Source of the DNA: Pirellulaceae bacterium
GTDB lineage: Bacteria; Planctomycetota; Planctomycetia; Pirellulales; Pirellulaceae
DNA: 64,000 bases
Assembly: GCA_020852965.1 (NCBI GenBank)
Contig: JADYZV010000068.1
Coordinates: 1 to 64,000 of the forward strand
Reading direction: 5' to 3'
The notes beneath the pieces were generated by a model. That model worked only from the letters and a program-made list of their open reading frames with translations. It was not told the origin of the DNA and made no database searches. This document shows, piece by piece, positions 26,191-35,737 of the stretch. The position numbers and the translations under genes were made by a program. Positions within the stretch are counted from its first letter, which is position 1. Each line of letters begins with the position of its first letter.

Positions 26191-27255
26191 TTAATCTTTG
26201 TTGGCCCAAATGCTGGAGGCATACTGGGCTGTGAGCCGTGCTTTGGCTTCGGCCCCTCGGGCCGGTTGACCAGTCAGCGGCCAGAGCTTGGCTAAATGAT
26301 ACAGCGCTTCAGCATGAGCTTCTGCGTCGGTGAAGAAAAGTAAGTCGGTTTGCAGGTAACTCAACAGAGCTTGATTGGTTTTCCCCAGGGCCGTATAGGC
26401 GGCACCTTTGGCATTGTTGATCCGCGCGAACAGCTCTTGGTCGGTCGAATCGTACTGCTGCACTAGGCTATCGAGCTTTTGCAAAGCTTGTTCATTGTTC
26501 CCCGACATTTGCTCACAGGTCGCCAAACCGACTTCGGCCAAGCTCTTCAATCGTCCCATTTCTGGGCTCGCGCTCGTGGCAGCGGCGAGCTGCCCAAAGC
26601 GAACTTTTGCCTCATCAACTTTCCCTTGAGCCAATTCGACTGAGCCCAAGCGATAGACTCCGAGGGCTTTGGTATCGGGACTAGTTGCGGACATCAACAC
26701 GTTGAAGTAACGCAAGGCTTGGTCGGGCTGGTTGACCGCCATCGCCAATTGTCCCAACATATCGCTCAGGTCGTATAGATGATGGCTCTTCTGATTCTCT
26801 TTGGCCACCGCCAACAGGCCTTTGATAGCTAACAGCTTGTCCCCTCGACCGGCGAGTCCCAGTTTGCCTTCGCAGTAGTAGCGATAGAATTCGATGTCTT
26901 GCTTGATCAGCGGGTTTTCGATCCCGTCGGCTGAAATCTTTTTGACCTCATCAAGCGCCTGTTCGTATTGTCCCTGCAACACGCTTTCACGCACGCGATC
27001 GAGAGTGTTGGGTTCGTCGTCGAATGAGAGCTTGCGCACATCCGCCATATCGAACGTCTGCTCTTTGTTGCGGACCGTGATTTTCACGGCAGTTGGCGTG
27101 ATCTCGACGAATTTCCCTGAGGCGACCGCGTCGCGTTTGGGGTATACGCGATCTTGGCCCTGTCCCGGTTTGGCCAGTGACAACAGGATCGTACCCGCCA
27201 GCAAAGCGGCGAAAAGCGTACGGCAGCCGGATGGAATGATTGGCGTTTGGTTCAT
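26191..27255 (-). CDS. Secreted TPR protein, partner of the ExbB/ExbD system
   Basis: 354 residues from ATG 27255. Residues about 10-34 form a signal peptide (CRTLFAALLAGTILLSLAKP, followed by GQGQD). A short beta segment follows (KFVEITPTAVKITVRNKEQT, then FDMADVRKLSFDDEP), then six or so TPR helices-pairs between about 85 and 350 (QGQYEQALDEVKKIS, QPDQALRYFNVLMSATSPDT, QGKVDEAKVRFGQLAA, NNEQALQKLDSLVQQYDSTD, GKTNQALLSYLQTDLLFF). It is the gene directly upstream of exbB and downstream of the larger TPR protein on the same strand. It is probably a periplasmic scaffold; no enzyme motif is seen. Confidence 0.78.
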   Translation of the reverse strand: MNQTPIIPSGCRTLFAALLAGTILLSLAKPGQGQDRVYPKRDAVASGKFVEITPTAVKITVRNKEQTFDMADVRKLSFDDEPNTLDRVRESVLQGQYEQALDEVKKISADGIENPLIKQDIEFYRYYCEGKLGLAGRGDKLLAIKGLLAVAKENQKSHHLYDLSDMLGQLAMAVNQPDQALRYFNVLMSATSPDTKALGVYRLGSVELAQGKVDEAKVRFGQLAAATSASPEMGRLKSLAEVGLATCEQMSGNNEQALQKLDSLVQQYDSTDQELFARINNAKGAAYTALGKTNQALLSYLQTDLLFFTDAEAHAEALYHLAKLWPLTGQPARGAEAKARLTAQYASSIWANKD

Positions 27256-27454
27256 GAATTTCTCGTGGCTAGATTCCGCATTAATCTCATAGCTAGTGTA
27301 GGGCCGGGTAACGTCGTTGCCCACTTCAGGGCTTTACGTGCACATGGACTTTCTTCCCCTAGGATTTGCATCCCAGGCTATCACCCGCCTTCGATTTGCG
27401 GCGAAGGATTGCGGTCGTTTGCGGACGCTTTGCCATTTGGGTTTTGTTAGGGAA

Positions 27455-30400
27455 CTAGTTAATGCTCGCTTGTATTTTTTTGAGCAAAGCCTGGAATTTC
27501 CCCTTCATCAAGGGGCCCCCGAGATCGGGAAACAGCTTGGCGGTCGACTCGATGTCATAGGCGGCGCGCCGGATCTCATCGGCGCGCTGGCTGGCGTCCT
27601 GAAGACCTTTGGCGTATTGCCAACGGCTAAACGCGAGTTGATATCGCGCTTCGTAGAACTGCTCGCTATAATTCGGGTTATTGGCGGTCAACTGCTGAAT
27701 TTTCCCCCAACCCCAGATTAATTTCTGACGAGTCTTGGGATCGGGCCGCCCACCTTCAATGGCCACTTTATAGAAGCCCGAATTGCTGGCCTCGCCCCAA
27801 GCTTGATAGGTACGAGCGGCTTCGATTTGCACATCGAGCAGAGCGTTGTTTTCTTCCAACACACTGGCCAATTGTTCGATGGCCATTTTGAAATCTCCCC
27901 GTCCACGTGAGGTCTGCGCGAGTCGGAGATGGATTTGAGTGGCGAACGCGGCTGGGCTAATCCAACCTGGCTGGCTCTTCTCTTTAGCCAAGATGGCTTC
28001 CAGGATCTTGGCCGCTTCAGCGTATGCCGTCGCCGCTTGGGCTTTACCTGCGGCGGACTTTTCCAACTCTTGGGCGATCGAGACAATCGTATCGGCGGCC
28101 CAGTACTGTGTGTTAAAGCTATCCGCCTTGGCCGCTTCGACCGCGACGATCAGCAGCGTTTCGGACATCTTCCGACGTTTGGTGTCGTCGGTAGTCGCTT
28201 CCAACTGTTCACGCAGATCGCGGGCGAGACTTACAAAAATGCCAGCCAGCGTTTGACTGCTCTCCGCATCGGTGGCGGCAGCCTGCAAGCGCTTGATATA
28301 CTCGCGAATCTCGCCGGCAGCTTGCTCGCCGGGAACTGGACTATTGGAAATTTTATCTTCGGCCAACATGGCAATCTTCAATTGAATCGCAGTGCGATAG
28401 GTTTCCATCACGACGCGCACTGGCAGCCCACTGGAATGCTTTTCGAGCATCGAGATTGGCGAAGAGTCTCCGTCGAATATTACTGCCGCTGCGGCTGAAA
28501 TTTGTTTGTCGGCCAACAACAATCGAGCCAGTACGCTAGCCGCCTCGATAGCCCCTGGGTCAAGCTCCCCAGCGGGCGCCGTGTCACGGGCAGCCGTTAC
28601 GGATGTCTGCAGCAAGTTCAGGGCTTGTTGGCGCAGTTGTTGGGTCGACTCGGCTTCCTCGCCGGCTCCGCTCTTTTCCTGTAGGTATTGTGCATAGAAC
28701 ATCAATCCCGCATCACGACGCAACTTGGCCGTCTCGGGGCTGCCGGCGGGAACCAACGCTAGGAACTTTTCCGCTTGGGCAAAGTTCTTATCCATCAGAG
28801 ACAATTGGACCAGGGCGGCGGCGGCAGCCGAGGCCTCGCTCGATTGCGGCCATGTCATCACCAAGAATTCGGCAAACGGTTGCAGTTGATTGGTCAATTC
28901 GACTTTGGCTTCGGCGTTGGCCGTACGCAACAAATCGCTATAACTCCCTAGGGTAATAGCGGCTGCGCGCAACCCTTGATCGTTTCCGGCGGAGGAGCGC
29001 GACAAGAATTCGGCGACGGCCATGGCTTCCCAGGGGCGCTGTTGTTTGAGCAGCAAGAAGGCCAAGCGGAGTCGTGTATCGAATAGGCTTTCGCGCGAGT
29101 CGCTCGGTTGATACAGTCGCAGTGCCGAGTGCAGTAGCTCGATCGCCTGCCGTTGATCGTTGTCGATAGCCTGCTGGGCCGTGCGCAGTTGCTCGTTTAG
29201 CTCCTGCTGGCGTTCGGGGTCGGTTGCCGCACCGGCCAGTTCGAGACGCAGAGTCTCGAGGCCAATGGAATCGGTCTCGGAGCGTTCGATTCGTTCCTGG
29301 GCAGCCGCGTTCGCTTCGGCAAATGTGGTTACATTCGGAAGTTCGTCAGTGGACGGTTCGCTGGCTTCCACTCCAAGCTGTGCGAGCAGTTCGCGCGTAG
29401 CCTCCTGGTGCGCACCTGGCTCGCGTAACATGCTACGCAACGCGGTCCGCGCGTCGCGTATCAAACGGCTCGCTACTCGATCGGTGGGGTCCTTAGCTTT
29501 GAGCGCGTTGGACCAGGCGACCCGCTGCTTGGATAATTCAAGTTGTAAGCCGAGTAACTCTTTGGTCGCGCGCTCGTCGGGCCGAGCCGAGCTCAACCAC
29601 TTGTCACCGCGTTCGATGGCCAGTTGAAACTTCTGTTGATTGGCTAATAGCTCTACCAGCTCGGTCGTGGCTTCGGTTTGCAGCGGGCGAAGCATGTCAT
29701 AGCCCTCTTCATCGGCGATACGCTGAAAACCATCGATCGCGTCATCGAACTTCCCAAGCGTGGCTTGAATACTGCTGCGATAGAACAAGGCGTAATTGCG
29801 CACGGCGACGAGCTTCTGTTCCTTCAAGTACAGATCGCTGAACATCTTCAGGGCTGTTTCCAAGTCTGCGGTGCGCTCGGGGCTACCTTCGGCGCGGCTG
29901 CGACCTCGCTCTTCGACCGACTTGGCGGATAACAATTGCGATTGTCGGATATCGCTTTGCAGCTTTTGCCGATAGGCGACCGCCGAGCTGTCGGAGAGGT
30001 CGATGCGAGCGCCCTTGAGCCCTTCGAGCAATCCGCTCAGTTCGCCAATCGTCGATTCGAACAGTTCATGGGCCTCACCGTAAAACTTGATCGCTTCGGG
30101 GATATCCTCTTTGACTGTCTCCGCTTTAACGCCACCACCGGCGCGCATACGAGCCTCTTCGGCACGGGCTAGCAGTAGTTCGCCGAGCTTCATGCGCGCT
30201 TCGCCGCGTCGCGGATGCTGCCTCTGGCTGTTAAGAAATTGTTGCAATGCCACTTCGGCTTGGTCTAGTTTCAGCGGCCGTTGAGGATCGCTGCTCGGCA
30301 AAACCGCCGCCGCTTGATACAGCAGCAAGCCGCGTTCAAGTTGGATGTCGGCCTTAAATTCGGGTGGCAGATCGGGCTTGTCCTGCTGATCGGCAAGATA

Positions 30401-30655
30401 CGTCAGCGCCAAATCGAAGAGCTGTTCATCGCGAAGCCTTTCCAGGAAGCGCTGGTACGGCTCCTCCGCTCTCGCCTGAGTCACCATGAAAACCGGACCG
30501 AACCACAGTGCTAAAGCAATTAATGCGAAACCCGTTAAACGGATGAACCTGCTCTGCTGCGTACGAATGGCCAGAATCGAGCGTTTTTGAGCGTTGAAAC
30601 GTAGCGCATGCACGACGGACAAGTCTCGATGGCGAGAAGAGAAAACCCCATACAT
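27455..30655 (-). CDS. Large secreted TPR/alpha-solenoid protein, first gene of ExbB/ExbD operon
   Basis: 1066 residues. The first 40 are basic; a hydrophobic signal or anchor follows at about 41-62 (LTGFALIALALWFGPVFMVT, then QARAEE). The rest is almost wholly helical with degenerate TPR units (FLERLRDEQLFDLALTYLAD, RGEARMKLGELLLARAEEAR, LGKFDDAIDGFQRIADEEGY, RGDFKMAIEQLASVLEENNA). There is no catalytic motif. With the second TPR protein, ExbB, two ExbDs and the 86-residue protein it makes a six-gene minus-strand unit, spaced by less than 200 bases each. A role in an envelope machine powered by the proton gradient is inferred. The true start could be one of the Mets or Leu codons within the first 40 residues. 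Confidence 0.75.
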   Translation of the reverse strand: MYGVFSSRHRDLSVVHALRFNAQKRSILAIRTQQSRFIRLTGFALIALALWFGPVFMVTQARAEEPYQRFLERLRDEQLFDLALTYLADQQDKPDLPPEFKADIQLERGLLLYQAAAVLPSSDPQRPLKLDQAEVALQQFLNSQRQHPRRGEARMKLGELLLARAEEARMRAGGGVKAETVKEDIPEAIKFYGEAHELFESTIGELSGLLEGLKGARIDLSDSSAVAYRQKLQSDIRQSQLLSAKSVEERGRSRAEGSPERTADLETALKMFSDLYLKEQKLVAVRNYALFYRSSIQATLGKFDDAIDGFQRIADEEGYDMLRPLQTEATTELVELLANQQKFQLAIERGDKWLSSARPDERATKELLGLQLELSKQRVAWSNALKAKDPTDRVASRLIRDARTALRSMLREPGAHQEATRELLAQLGVEASEPSTDELPNVTTFAEANAAAQERIERSETDSIGLETLRLELAGAATDPERQQELNEQLRTAQQAIDNDQRQAIELLHSALRLYQPSDSRESLFDTRLRLAFLLLKQQRPWEAMAVAEFLSRSSAGNDQGLRAAAITLGSYSDLLRTANAEAKVELTNQLQPFAEFLVMTWPQSSEASAAAAALVQLSLMDKNFAQAEKFLALVPAGSPETAKLRRDAGLMFYAQYLQEKSGAGEEAESTQQLRQQALNLLQTSVTAARDTAPAGELDPGAIEAASVLARLLLADKQISAAAAVIFDGDSSPISMLEKHSSGLPVRVVMETYRTAIQLKIAMLAEDKISNSPVPGEQAAGEIREYIKRLQAAATDAESSQTLAGIFVSLARDLREQLEATTDDTKRRKMSETLLIVAVEAAKADSFNTQYWAADTIVSIAQELEKSAAGKAQAATAYAEAAKILEAILAKEKSQPGWISPAAFATQIHLRLAQTSRGRGDFKMAIEQLASVLEENNALLDVQIEAARTYQAWGEASNSGFYKVAIEGGRPDPKTRQKLIWGWGKIQQLTANNPNYSEQFYEARYQLAFSRWQYAKGLQDASQRADEIRRAAYDIESTAKLFPDLGGPLMKGKFQALLKKIQASIN

Positions 30656-30920
30656 TTGGGGATACTATCGAAGTGCCAAGCCACTCCTGCCTTTAAGGTA
30701 ACTCCCGCAGCCCCCAATCACAAGACACAGCACCCCCCGCCGGCACCGCAATCGCGAGGATTGGACGACCCGTCAGCCCTTACAATCAACGGTATCGTTG
30801 CGATAGGCGTTCTTGGGAGTTGGGAGCAGATCGCTCTTCGCGCCGGGGAGAAAAATCACTAGTGTCAGAACTTGAACGAATTCTCGAAAAATAGTGCAGA
30901 AAACAGGCAAAGGAGGCCTT

Positions 30921-31343
30921 ATGCTCAGCTCGCTTGACATCAGTACCAGCGCCTTGGTGGCTCAGCGCACGCGCTTGAACACCATTTCTGGCAACATTGC
31001 CAACATCTCTTCGCTGCAGGACGAGCAGGGGAATGCCAAACCGTATCAGCAGCGGTTCACCATTTTCCAAACCGCCGAAAACCCAACCGACCCCAACGGG
31101 CCGGCTGGTGTGAAAGTCGCCTCGGTCGAAACCGACGACCGCGAACCGCTCCATCGCTATCAACCCGACCATCCGCTGGCGATCAAGGACGGAAAGTGGA
31201 AAGGCTATGTGGCGTACCCCAATATTAATTTGAACGAACAGTTCGTCGATTCATTGGAAGCGACTCGATCCTACGAAGCAAACATCGGGGTCATGGAAAT
31301 CACCAAGAACATGTCGCGTCAATCGTTGTCGATCTTGGCGTAG
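30921..31343 (+). CDS. flgC: Flagellar basal-body rod protein FlgC
   Basis: 140 residues. ATG 30921 is preceded by a full AAAGGAGG ribosome site. Starts MLSSLDISTSALVAQRTRLN and TISGNIANISS, the conserved rod-protein N-terminus, and ends with the FlgC C-terminal motif (NLNEQFVDSLEATRSYEANI and EITKNMSRQSLSILA). FlgC forms part of the proximal rod crossing the periplasm. It is followed by fliE and fliF. The usual upstream partner flgB is absent: only 265 bases separate flgC from the divergent TPR gene. Confidence 0.93.
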   Translation: MLSSLDISTSALVAQRTRLNTISGNIANISSLQDEQGNAKPYQQRFTIFQTAENPTDPNGPAGVKVASVETDDREPLHRYQPDHPLAIKDGKWKGYVAYPNINLNEQFVDSLEATRSYEANIGVMEITKNMSRQSLSILA

Positions 31344-31364
31344 ACCACCTAGGAGCTTCTCGTC

Positions 31365-31694
31365 GTGAATTCGTTGGCTGGCACATCTGCATCTTCACTA
31401 CAGCTTCCGCTAACCCAGCGATTGTTGGACGCTGGTAAGGCTGCGCAGTCTGGGTCCGCCGCTGCAGGGCAAGGGGGTTCATTTCAGAATTTGATGACCG
31501 ACGGCGTGTTGCAAGTCAACGCGATGCAGCAGGATGCTACTGGACAGATTAACGAGCTATTGACCGGAGGCGATGTGAATCAAGCGGAGGTCTATACGGC
31601 TGTTCAAAAAGCGGATATGGCCTTTCGCATGCTGGTTCAAGTTCGCAATAAACTGATGGCCGCCTACGAGGAACTCAATAACATTCGAATATAG
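31365..31694 (+). CDS. fliE: Flagellar hook-basal body protein FliE
   Basis: 109 residues starting with GTG 31365, nine bases after AGGAG, 21 bases downstream of flgC. The C-terminal half carries the family pattern: NELLTGGDVNQAEVYTAVQK, ADMAFRMLVQVRNKLMAAYE and ELNNIRI. FliE links the MS ring to the proximal rod and is exported by the flagellar type III apparatus. The N-terminal 45 residues are Ser/Ala/Gln-rich and poorly conserved, as usual. A repeat element begins within five bases of its stop. Confidence 0.92.
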   Translation: MNSLAGTSASSLQLPLTQRLLDAGKAAQSGSAAAGQGGSFQNLMTDGVLQVNAMQQDATGQINELLTGGDVNQAEVYTAVQKADMAFRMLVQVRNKLMAAYEELNNIRI

Positions 31695-31698
31695 GATC

Positions 31699-31911
31699 AA
31701 AATAGCAGGCACAGTCCCCTGTGCTGTCCGGCGATTGAAACCAAGGGTGTTGTTTTTCGGCGACTGCTCACGCGCGACCGAAGAGTTGGTCTGTTTAACC
31801 GCGCCAGCGCTGAAGCGGTTAAACAGAAACTCTCTCCGTCAATGTTTCCGCGCGGCCGACGCGCTTTACTGACTAGATTGGCTACGGCCCACGGAGTGTG
31901 CCTGCTACTTT
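31699..31911. repeat. MITE-like element with about 28-base inverted ends (family A, copy 1)
   Basis: The left end (31699-31727, AATAGCAGGCACAGTCCCC) and right end (31884-31911, GAGTGTGCCTGCTACTTT) are imperfect inverted repeats. The same ends bound a 101-base element at 42358-42458, and a single end is found at 63441-63469. No reading frame inside. The internal sequence differs between copies. Confidence 0.6.
31791..31826. repeat. Perfect 12-bp hairpin inside family A element
   Basis: CTGTTTAACCGC (31791-31802) and GCGGTTAAACAG (31815-31826) pair perfectly around a 12-base loop GCCAGCGCTGAA. No T-tract follows on either strand, so a terminator is unlikely; it may be a protein or transposase binding site. 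Confidence 0.55.
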
Positions 31912-31983
31912 GACATGCCCGCTACTTTGAGAACATTTCATTTTGAGTCGCTCTTCTACTCGCATGAATTCAACTGAAATCAG

Positions 31984-33693
31984 ATGAACGCACTATCCCA
32001 AATTGGAAAACAATTTAGCGAATTGGTTAATTCCCTAACCCCAGCGGCCCGGCTCATGGCGGGGCTGATGGTAGGGGTAATTGTGGTGAGTTTGGGGTGG
32101 ATTATCAGCACCGAGACAACGGGAAATTACGAATCGTTGTTGGGTGGCATCTCGCTGACCAACGCGGAACTCGACCGCATCGAGACGGCTTTTGGTGACG
32201 CACAGCTTCGCGACTACCAGCGCGAAGGGCGGCAGATTCGTATTCCCAGAGGGGAGAAGGATCAGTACCTCAAAGCGCTCTCGGCTGGCAACGCACTACC
32301 GAAGGAATGGGGGAGTGAAAAAGACCGAGCATTCGCCGAAGGCAACGTTTTCGAATCTGCGGAAAAGTTTAGTGCTCGCATGCAGACCGCAGATGAACGG
32401 GAATTGGCCAATACGCTTACGCGCATGCCTGGCATTGAACGCGCCTCCGTACGCTACGACCAACAGCGTAAGGGCTTTGGACGTGAGACCGAACGCGTAT
32501 GCAGTATTGAACTGCAAGGACCGCAGAACCAGCCCATCCCCGAGGCCACCTTGCGCAGCATCGCCGAGCACGTTTCCAAACACTTTGCGGGGCTGCCGAA
32601 GTCGAACATCTCGGTGCTCGATCTGGGGACGTCCAACGTCTACAGCGAAAGTGACGACCCGCGTTCGGCCTCGGAGAACCCCGTGCTAAAAGCGCGGAAG
32701 GACTGGGAAAGATATTTGGATGCCAAAGTCGGTTCAATCCTCCACGAATACGGTGCCATCGAACTGTTTGTCAGCGTCGAGATCGACCCCACGCTCGTTT
32801 CGGAAGAGGAGAAGCTGTCCTACGATCCGACAGCAGTCACGGTCCAATCGAATGAAAGCCGCAAGGACTCCGAGAATTCCAAACCGACAACCGGCGGTCC
32901 CCCTGGTTCAGATACCAACGGCATCGGCAACAAACCGCAATCCGTCGCATCGGCTCATAGCGGACATACCTCGACGACCAAAGAATCCGAGGCTACCGAA
33001 CGTCGCGTGGCGGGACACGGAGCATCGCGAAAAGAAACCGCCGGACTGATTCCTACCTCAGTTACCGCCACCATCGGCATTCCCGAGTCGTATTACTACA
33101 AAGTATTTGCCCACCGTGCGTCGCTCGCCAAGCAGTTAGACCCCAAGGCAGCCGAGGGTGACAAGGAGACGCCACCGGCACTCCCCACCGCGGCACAATT
33201 GGCCGAGCTGAAAGCTGAGACGGAAACTAACATTCGCGCAGCCGTCGAAGGGATGGCGATGGGGATTCGCGACGGGGATGATCGCAAACCCTACGTAACC
33301 GTCTATGCCTTTCCTGACCTCCCCCCACCAGAGTTTCCAACGCCGAGCTTGGCCGCCGGCGCAGCAACTTGGCTCGGCCAGTCGTGGAGCACGTTGGCTC
33401 TGATGGCATTAGTGCTGCTCAGTCTGGGGATGATGTTTAGTTGGATCAAATCGCAAGCCACGACCGACTCAGATCGCCAGTTCAGCGAGGGGTTCGGGTT
33501 GGAAGTTCCCGACATGGGGGACGAATTGGAACTCAGCGAAGGAGTTGGCGGCGAGCCAGGGGAGACAAAGCGGCCGCGGGCAGAATTTGAAGTCTCCGGC
33601 AGCGAGATGAAGGAAGATCTATCGACTTTGATCAAAGACAATCCCGACGCTGTGGTCAATCTGCTCAAGAGCTGGATCGGCGACGCAGCTTAA
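31984..33693 (+). CDS. fliF: Flagellar M-ring protein FliF
   Basis: 569 residues. First membrane helix about 20-42 (RLMAGLMVGVIVVSLGWIIS), then ring-building motifs RBM1-3 (LLGGISLTNAELDRIETAFG, KFSARMQTADERELANTLTR, SVEIDPTLVSEEEKLSYDPT), a Gly/Ser-rich insert around 300-350, a second membrane helix about 462-484 (SWSTLALMALVLLSLGMMFS) and the C-terminal FliG-binding tail (DNPDAVVNLLKSWIGD). It forms the MS ring in the inner membrane. ATG 31984 has only a weak ribosome site. It follows fliE after 289 bases that hold a repeat element, so the flgC-fliE and fliF parts may have been separated by insertion. Confidence 0.93.
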   Translation: MNALSQIGKQFSELVNSLTPAARLMAGLMVGVIVVSLGWIISTETTGNYESLLGGISLTNAELDRIETAFGDAQLRDYQREGRQIRIPRGEKDQYLKALSAGNALPKEWGSEKDRAFAEGNVFESAEKFSARMQTADERELANTLTRMPGIERASVRYDQQRKGFGRETERVCSIELQGPQNQPIPEATLRSIAEHVSKHFAGLPKSNISVLDLGTSNVYSESDDPRSASENPVLKARKDWERYLDAKVGSILHEYGAIELFVSVEIDPTLVSEEEKLSYDPTAVTVQSNESRKDSENSKPTTGGPPGSDTNGIGNKPQSVASAHSGHTSTTKESEATERRVAGHGASRKETAGLIPTSVTATIGIPESYYYKVFAHRASLAKQLDPKAAEGDKETPPALPTAAQLAELKAETETNIRAAVEGMAMGIRDGDDRKPYVTVYAFPDLPPPEFPTPSLAAGAATWLGQSWSTLALMALVLLSLGMMFSWIKSQATTDSDRQFSEGFGLEVPDMGDELELSEGVGGEPGETKRPRAEFEVSGSEMKEDLSTLIKDNPDAVVNLLKSWIGDAA

Positions 33694-34011
33694 CTCGATC
33701 ACGTGTTTGCTTCGCCGCGCCTTTTTCTTAGCCCGGTGGGGGCCACATCCGCTATTTGGCTTAGCCCCCTGCGAGCACTATTGCAGTGTGAGCTCTATTG
33801 CTTAGCCCCCCGTGAGCTCTATAGCTCTGTGAGCTTTATTGCTTAGACCCCCGTGAGCTTGCCTCACAGGTGGATCAGTTTTGAAACTAGATGCGGTTTG
33901 CCAACTAGTTTCGTTCACCTGCCAGGCGAGCTGGCGAGGGGAGCTGAAGGAGCTCGAGGTCGATCGAACGTAAGCCAGCTTACCTTTGCGAGACGCTGAG
34001 CTTCGTTCATA
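33694..34011. repeat. Repeat-rich intergenic region (family D core and relatives)
   Basis: 318 bases between fliF and the UxaA gene. Bases 33842-33890 match the core shared by the tandem arrays at 49768 and 63176 (CTTAGACCCCCGTGAGCTT and GATCAGTTTTG). Degenerate half-copies (GCTTAGCCCCC, GTGAGCTCTAT) lie at about 33755-33840. A related block (CCTGCCAGGCGAGCTGGCGA) is near 33931-33950. No reading frame of note. Confidence 0.55.
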
Positions 34012-35634
34012 ATGGTGAACCACAAATTCTCTCATTATGAAGGCTCAGCCCCCTTGCCAGCCCATCGCGCATTTCCCGATCACATCCTGCTCAGCCCGCG
34101 CGATAGTGTCGTCGTCGCACTTCAAGACCTCGAACCTGGCCATTCGGTGCAGATCGCCCAGCGATCGATTCCAGTTCGCGAGTTCATTCCGGCCGGACAC
34201 AAGATGGCGATTTGCGAAATTTCCGCCGACACGCCGGTATTGAAGTACGGTTGGTCGATCGGATTGGCCACGCAGGCTATCGCGCCTGGCAGCCATGTTC
34301 ACTCGCACAATTTGAGTTGCAGTCACACGATCGACTTGGAAGCAATTTCGACTGAGGTCCCTGGCGATTTGGAACCACTGGACGAATACACGTTCGACGG
34401 CTTTGAGCGTTCGCCCAGCCCTACAGGTCGCGCGCGAGTGGGCACGCGCAACTACCTGGCGATCATTAGCAACGTCAATTGCTCGGCGTCGGTATCCAAA
34501 TTGATCGCCAATCGCTTTGACCGAGCAGCCTTGGCTGCATTTCCAAATATCGATGGCGTCGTCTCATTCCGACATGGTGGCGGCTGCGCGATGGCCTACG
34601 AGGGTTCGAGGCACCGCATGTTAACGCGTGTGTTGGGAGGCATTGCCAAGCATCCCAATATTGGGGGCTTTCTACTGGTTGGGCTTGGCTGCGAACAGGG
34701 GACCCTCGATCACTTGGTCCGTTCGCAAAAGCTGTACAGGATCGAATCGGCGGGAAATAATGGCAGCGGCGATGAAGACTCCGTGCCTGTGCTTTCGATT
34801 CAGAGTTCGGGGGGCACACGCGCGACAGTCGAACTTGGGTGCGAAATGGTGTCAGGCATGCTGCCGCGCGTCAACGATGTCCAGCGAACGAAGGTCTCCG
34901 CCTCCCACTTGATGTTAGCCACCGAGTGCGGTGGTTCGGACGGGTACTCAGGCATTACTGCCAATCCTGCGCTGGGAGCGGCCGGTGATATGTTGGTGGC
35001 CTGCGGCGGCACGGTCATTCTCTCCGAGACATCCGAGATCTATGGCGCCGAGCACTTGTTGACGCGACGCGCCCGCTCGCGCGCGGTCGCTGAAAAACTG
35101 CTCGAACGCATCGAGTGGTGGAAATGGTACTGCAATAACTACGGCGAAGAGCTCGACAACAATCCATCGGTTGGCAACAAAGCGGGCGGACTAACGACGA
35201 TAACCGAGAAGTCGCTAGGGGCGGTCAGCAAAGGCGGCACCACGGCGCTGGAGGCTGTCTACGAATACGCCGAGCCGATCGAGCAGCCGGGCTTTGTCGT
35301 CATGGATAGCCCCGGCTTCGACCCCGCCAGCGTGACAGGTATGGTGGCCAGTGGTGCTAATCTGGTTGCCTTTACCACCGGTCGTGGCAGTTGTTTTGGC
35401 TTCAAGCCGACGCCGAGCTTCAAAATCGCCTCCAATTCACGATTGTTTGCACGCTTGCCCGAGGACATGGATTTCAATGCTGGACAAGTCGTCGAGGGGC
35501 GAACGGTGCAGGAGGTTGGTCGCGAGTTGTTTCTGCGACTGCTGGCTACGGCTAGCGGCGAAATGACTTGCAGTGAGAAGCTGGATTTGGGGGACGAAGA
35601 GTTTGTACCCTGGCAAGTCGGTCCGGTGCTGTAG
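34012..35634 (+). CDS. UxaA-family hydrolase/dehydratase (altronate or galactarate dehydratase-like)
   Basis: 540 residues. An N-terminal SAF domain (about 20-95: DSVVVALQDLEPGHSVQIAQ) and a large UxaA catalytic domain (about 125-540) are both present in one chain. Conserved pieces include GRVGTRNY-like ARVGTRNYLAIISNVNCSAS, LVGLGCEQ, ATECGGSDGYSGITANPALG, DNNPSVGNKAGGLTTI and GFVVMDSPGFDPASVTGMVA. Family members are Fe(II)- or Mn-dependent sugar-acid dehydratases in uronate or galactarate breakdown; which acid this one takes cannot be told. It starts at ATG 34012 and stands alone, with a TPR protein gene 100 bases downstream. Confidence 0.85.
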   Translation: MVNHKFSHYEGSAPLPAHRAFPDHILLSPRDSVVVALQDLEPGHSVQIAQRSIPVREFIPAGHKMAICEISADTPVLKYGWSIGLATQAIAPGSHVHSHNLSCSHTIDLEAISTEVPGDLEPLDEYTFDGFERSPSPTGRARVGTRNYLAIISNVNCSASVSKLIANRFDRAALAAFPNIDGVVSFRHGGGCAMAYEGSRHRMLTRVLGGIAKHPNIGGFLLVGLGCEQGTLDHLVRSQKLYRIESAGNNGSGDEDSVPVLSIQSSGGTRATVELGCEMVSGMLPRVNDVQRTKVSASHLMLATECGGSDGYSGITANPALGAAGDMLVACGGTVILSETSEIYGAEHLLTRRARSRAVAEKLLERIEWWKWYCNNYGEELDNNPSVGNKAGGLTTITEKSLGAVSKGGTTALEAVYEYAEPIEQPGFVVMDSPGFDPASVTGMVASGANLVAFTTGRGSCFGFKPTPSFKIASNSRLFARLPEDMDFNAGQVVEGRTVQEVGRELFLRLLATASGEMTCSEKLDLGDEEFVPWQVGPVL

Positions 35635-35737
35635 AATAGGATTGTCCAGCAAGGACTGTCGAAACAGTTGCTGGCGGCACTTATTTTCCCGTCGACCCTA
35701 ACACCCGCTCGTGTGTGTCATCCTTTTTGGGGCCAGT

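Noticed and set aside
30608-30862. 84-codon plus-strand frame that might have been flgB
   Set aside because: Translation has none of the rod-protein N- or C-terminal motifs and it overlaps the start of the TPR gene.
31791-31826. Rho-independent terminator after fliE
   Set aside because: Perfect 12-base stem, but no T-tract on either side, and it lies within a repeat element.
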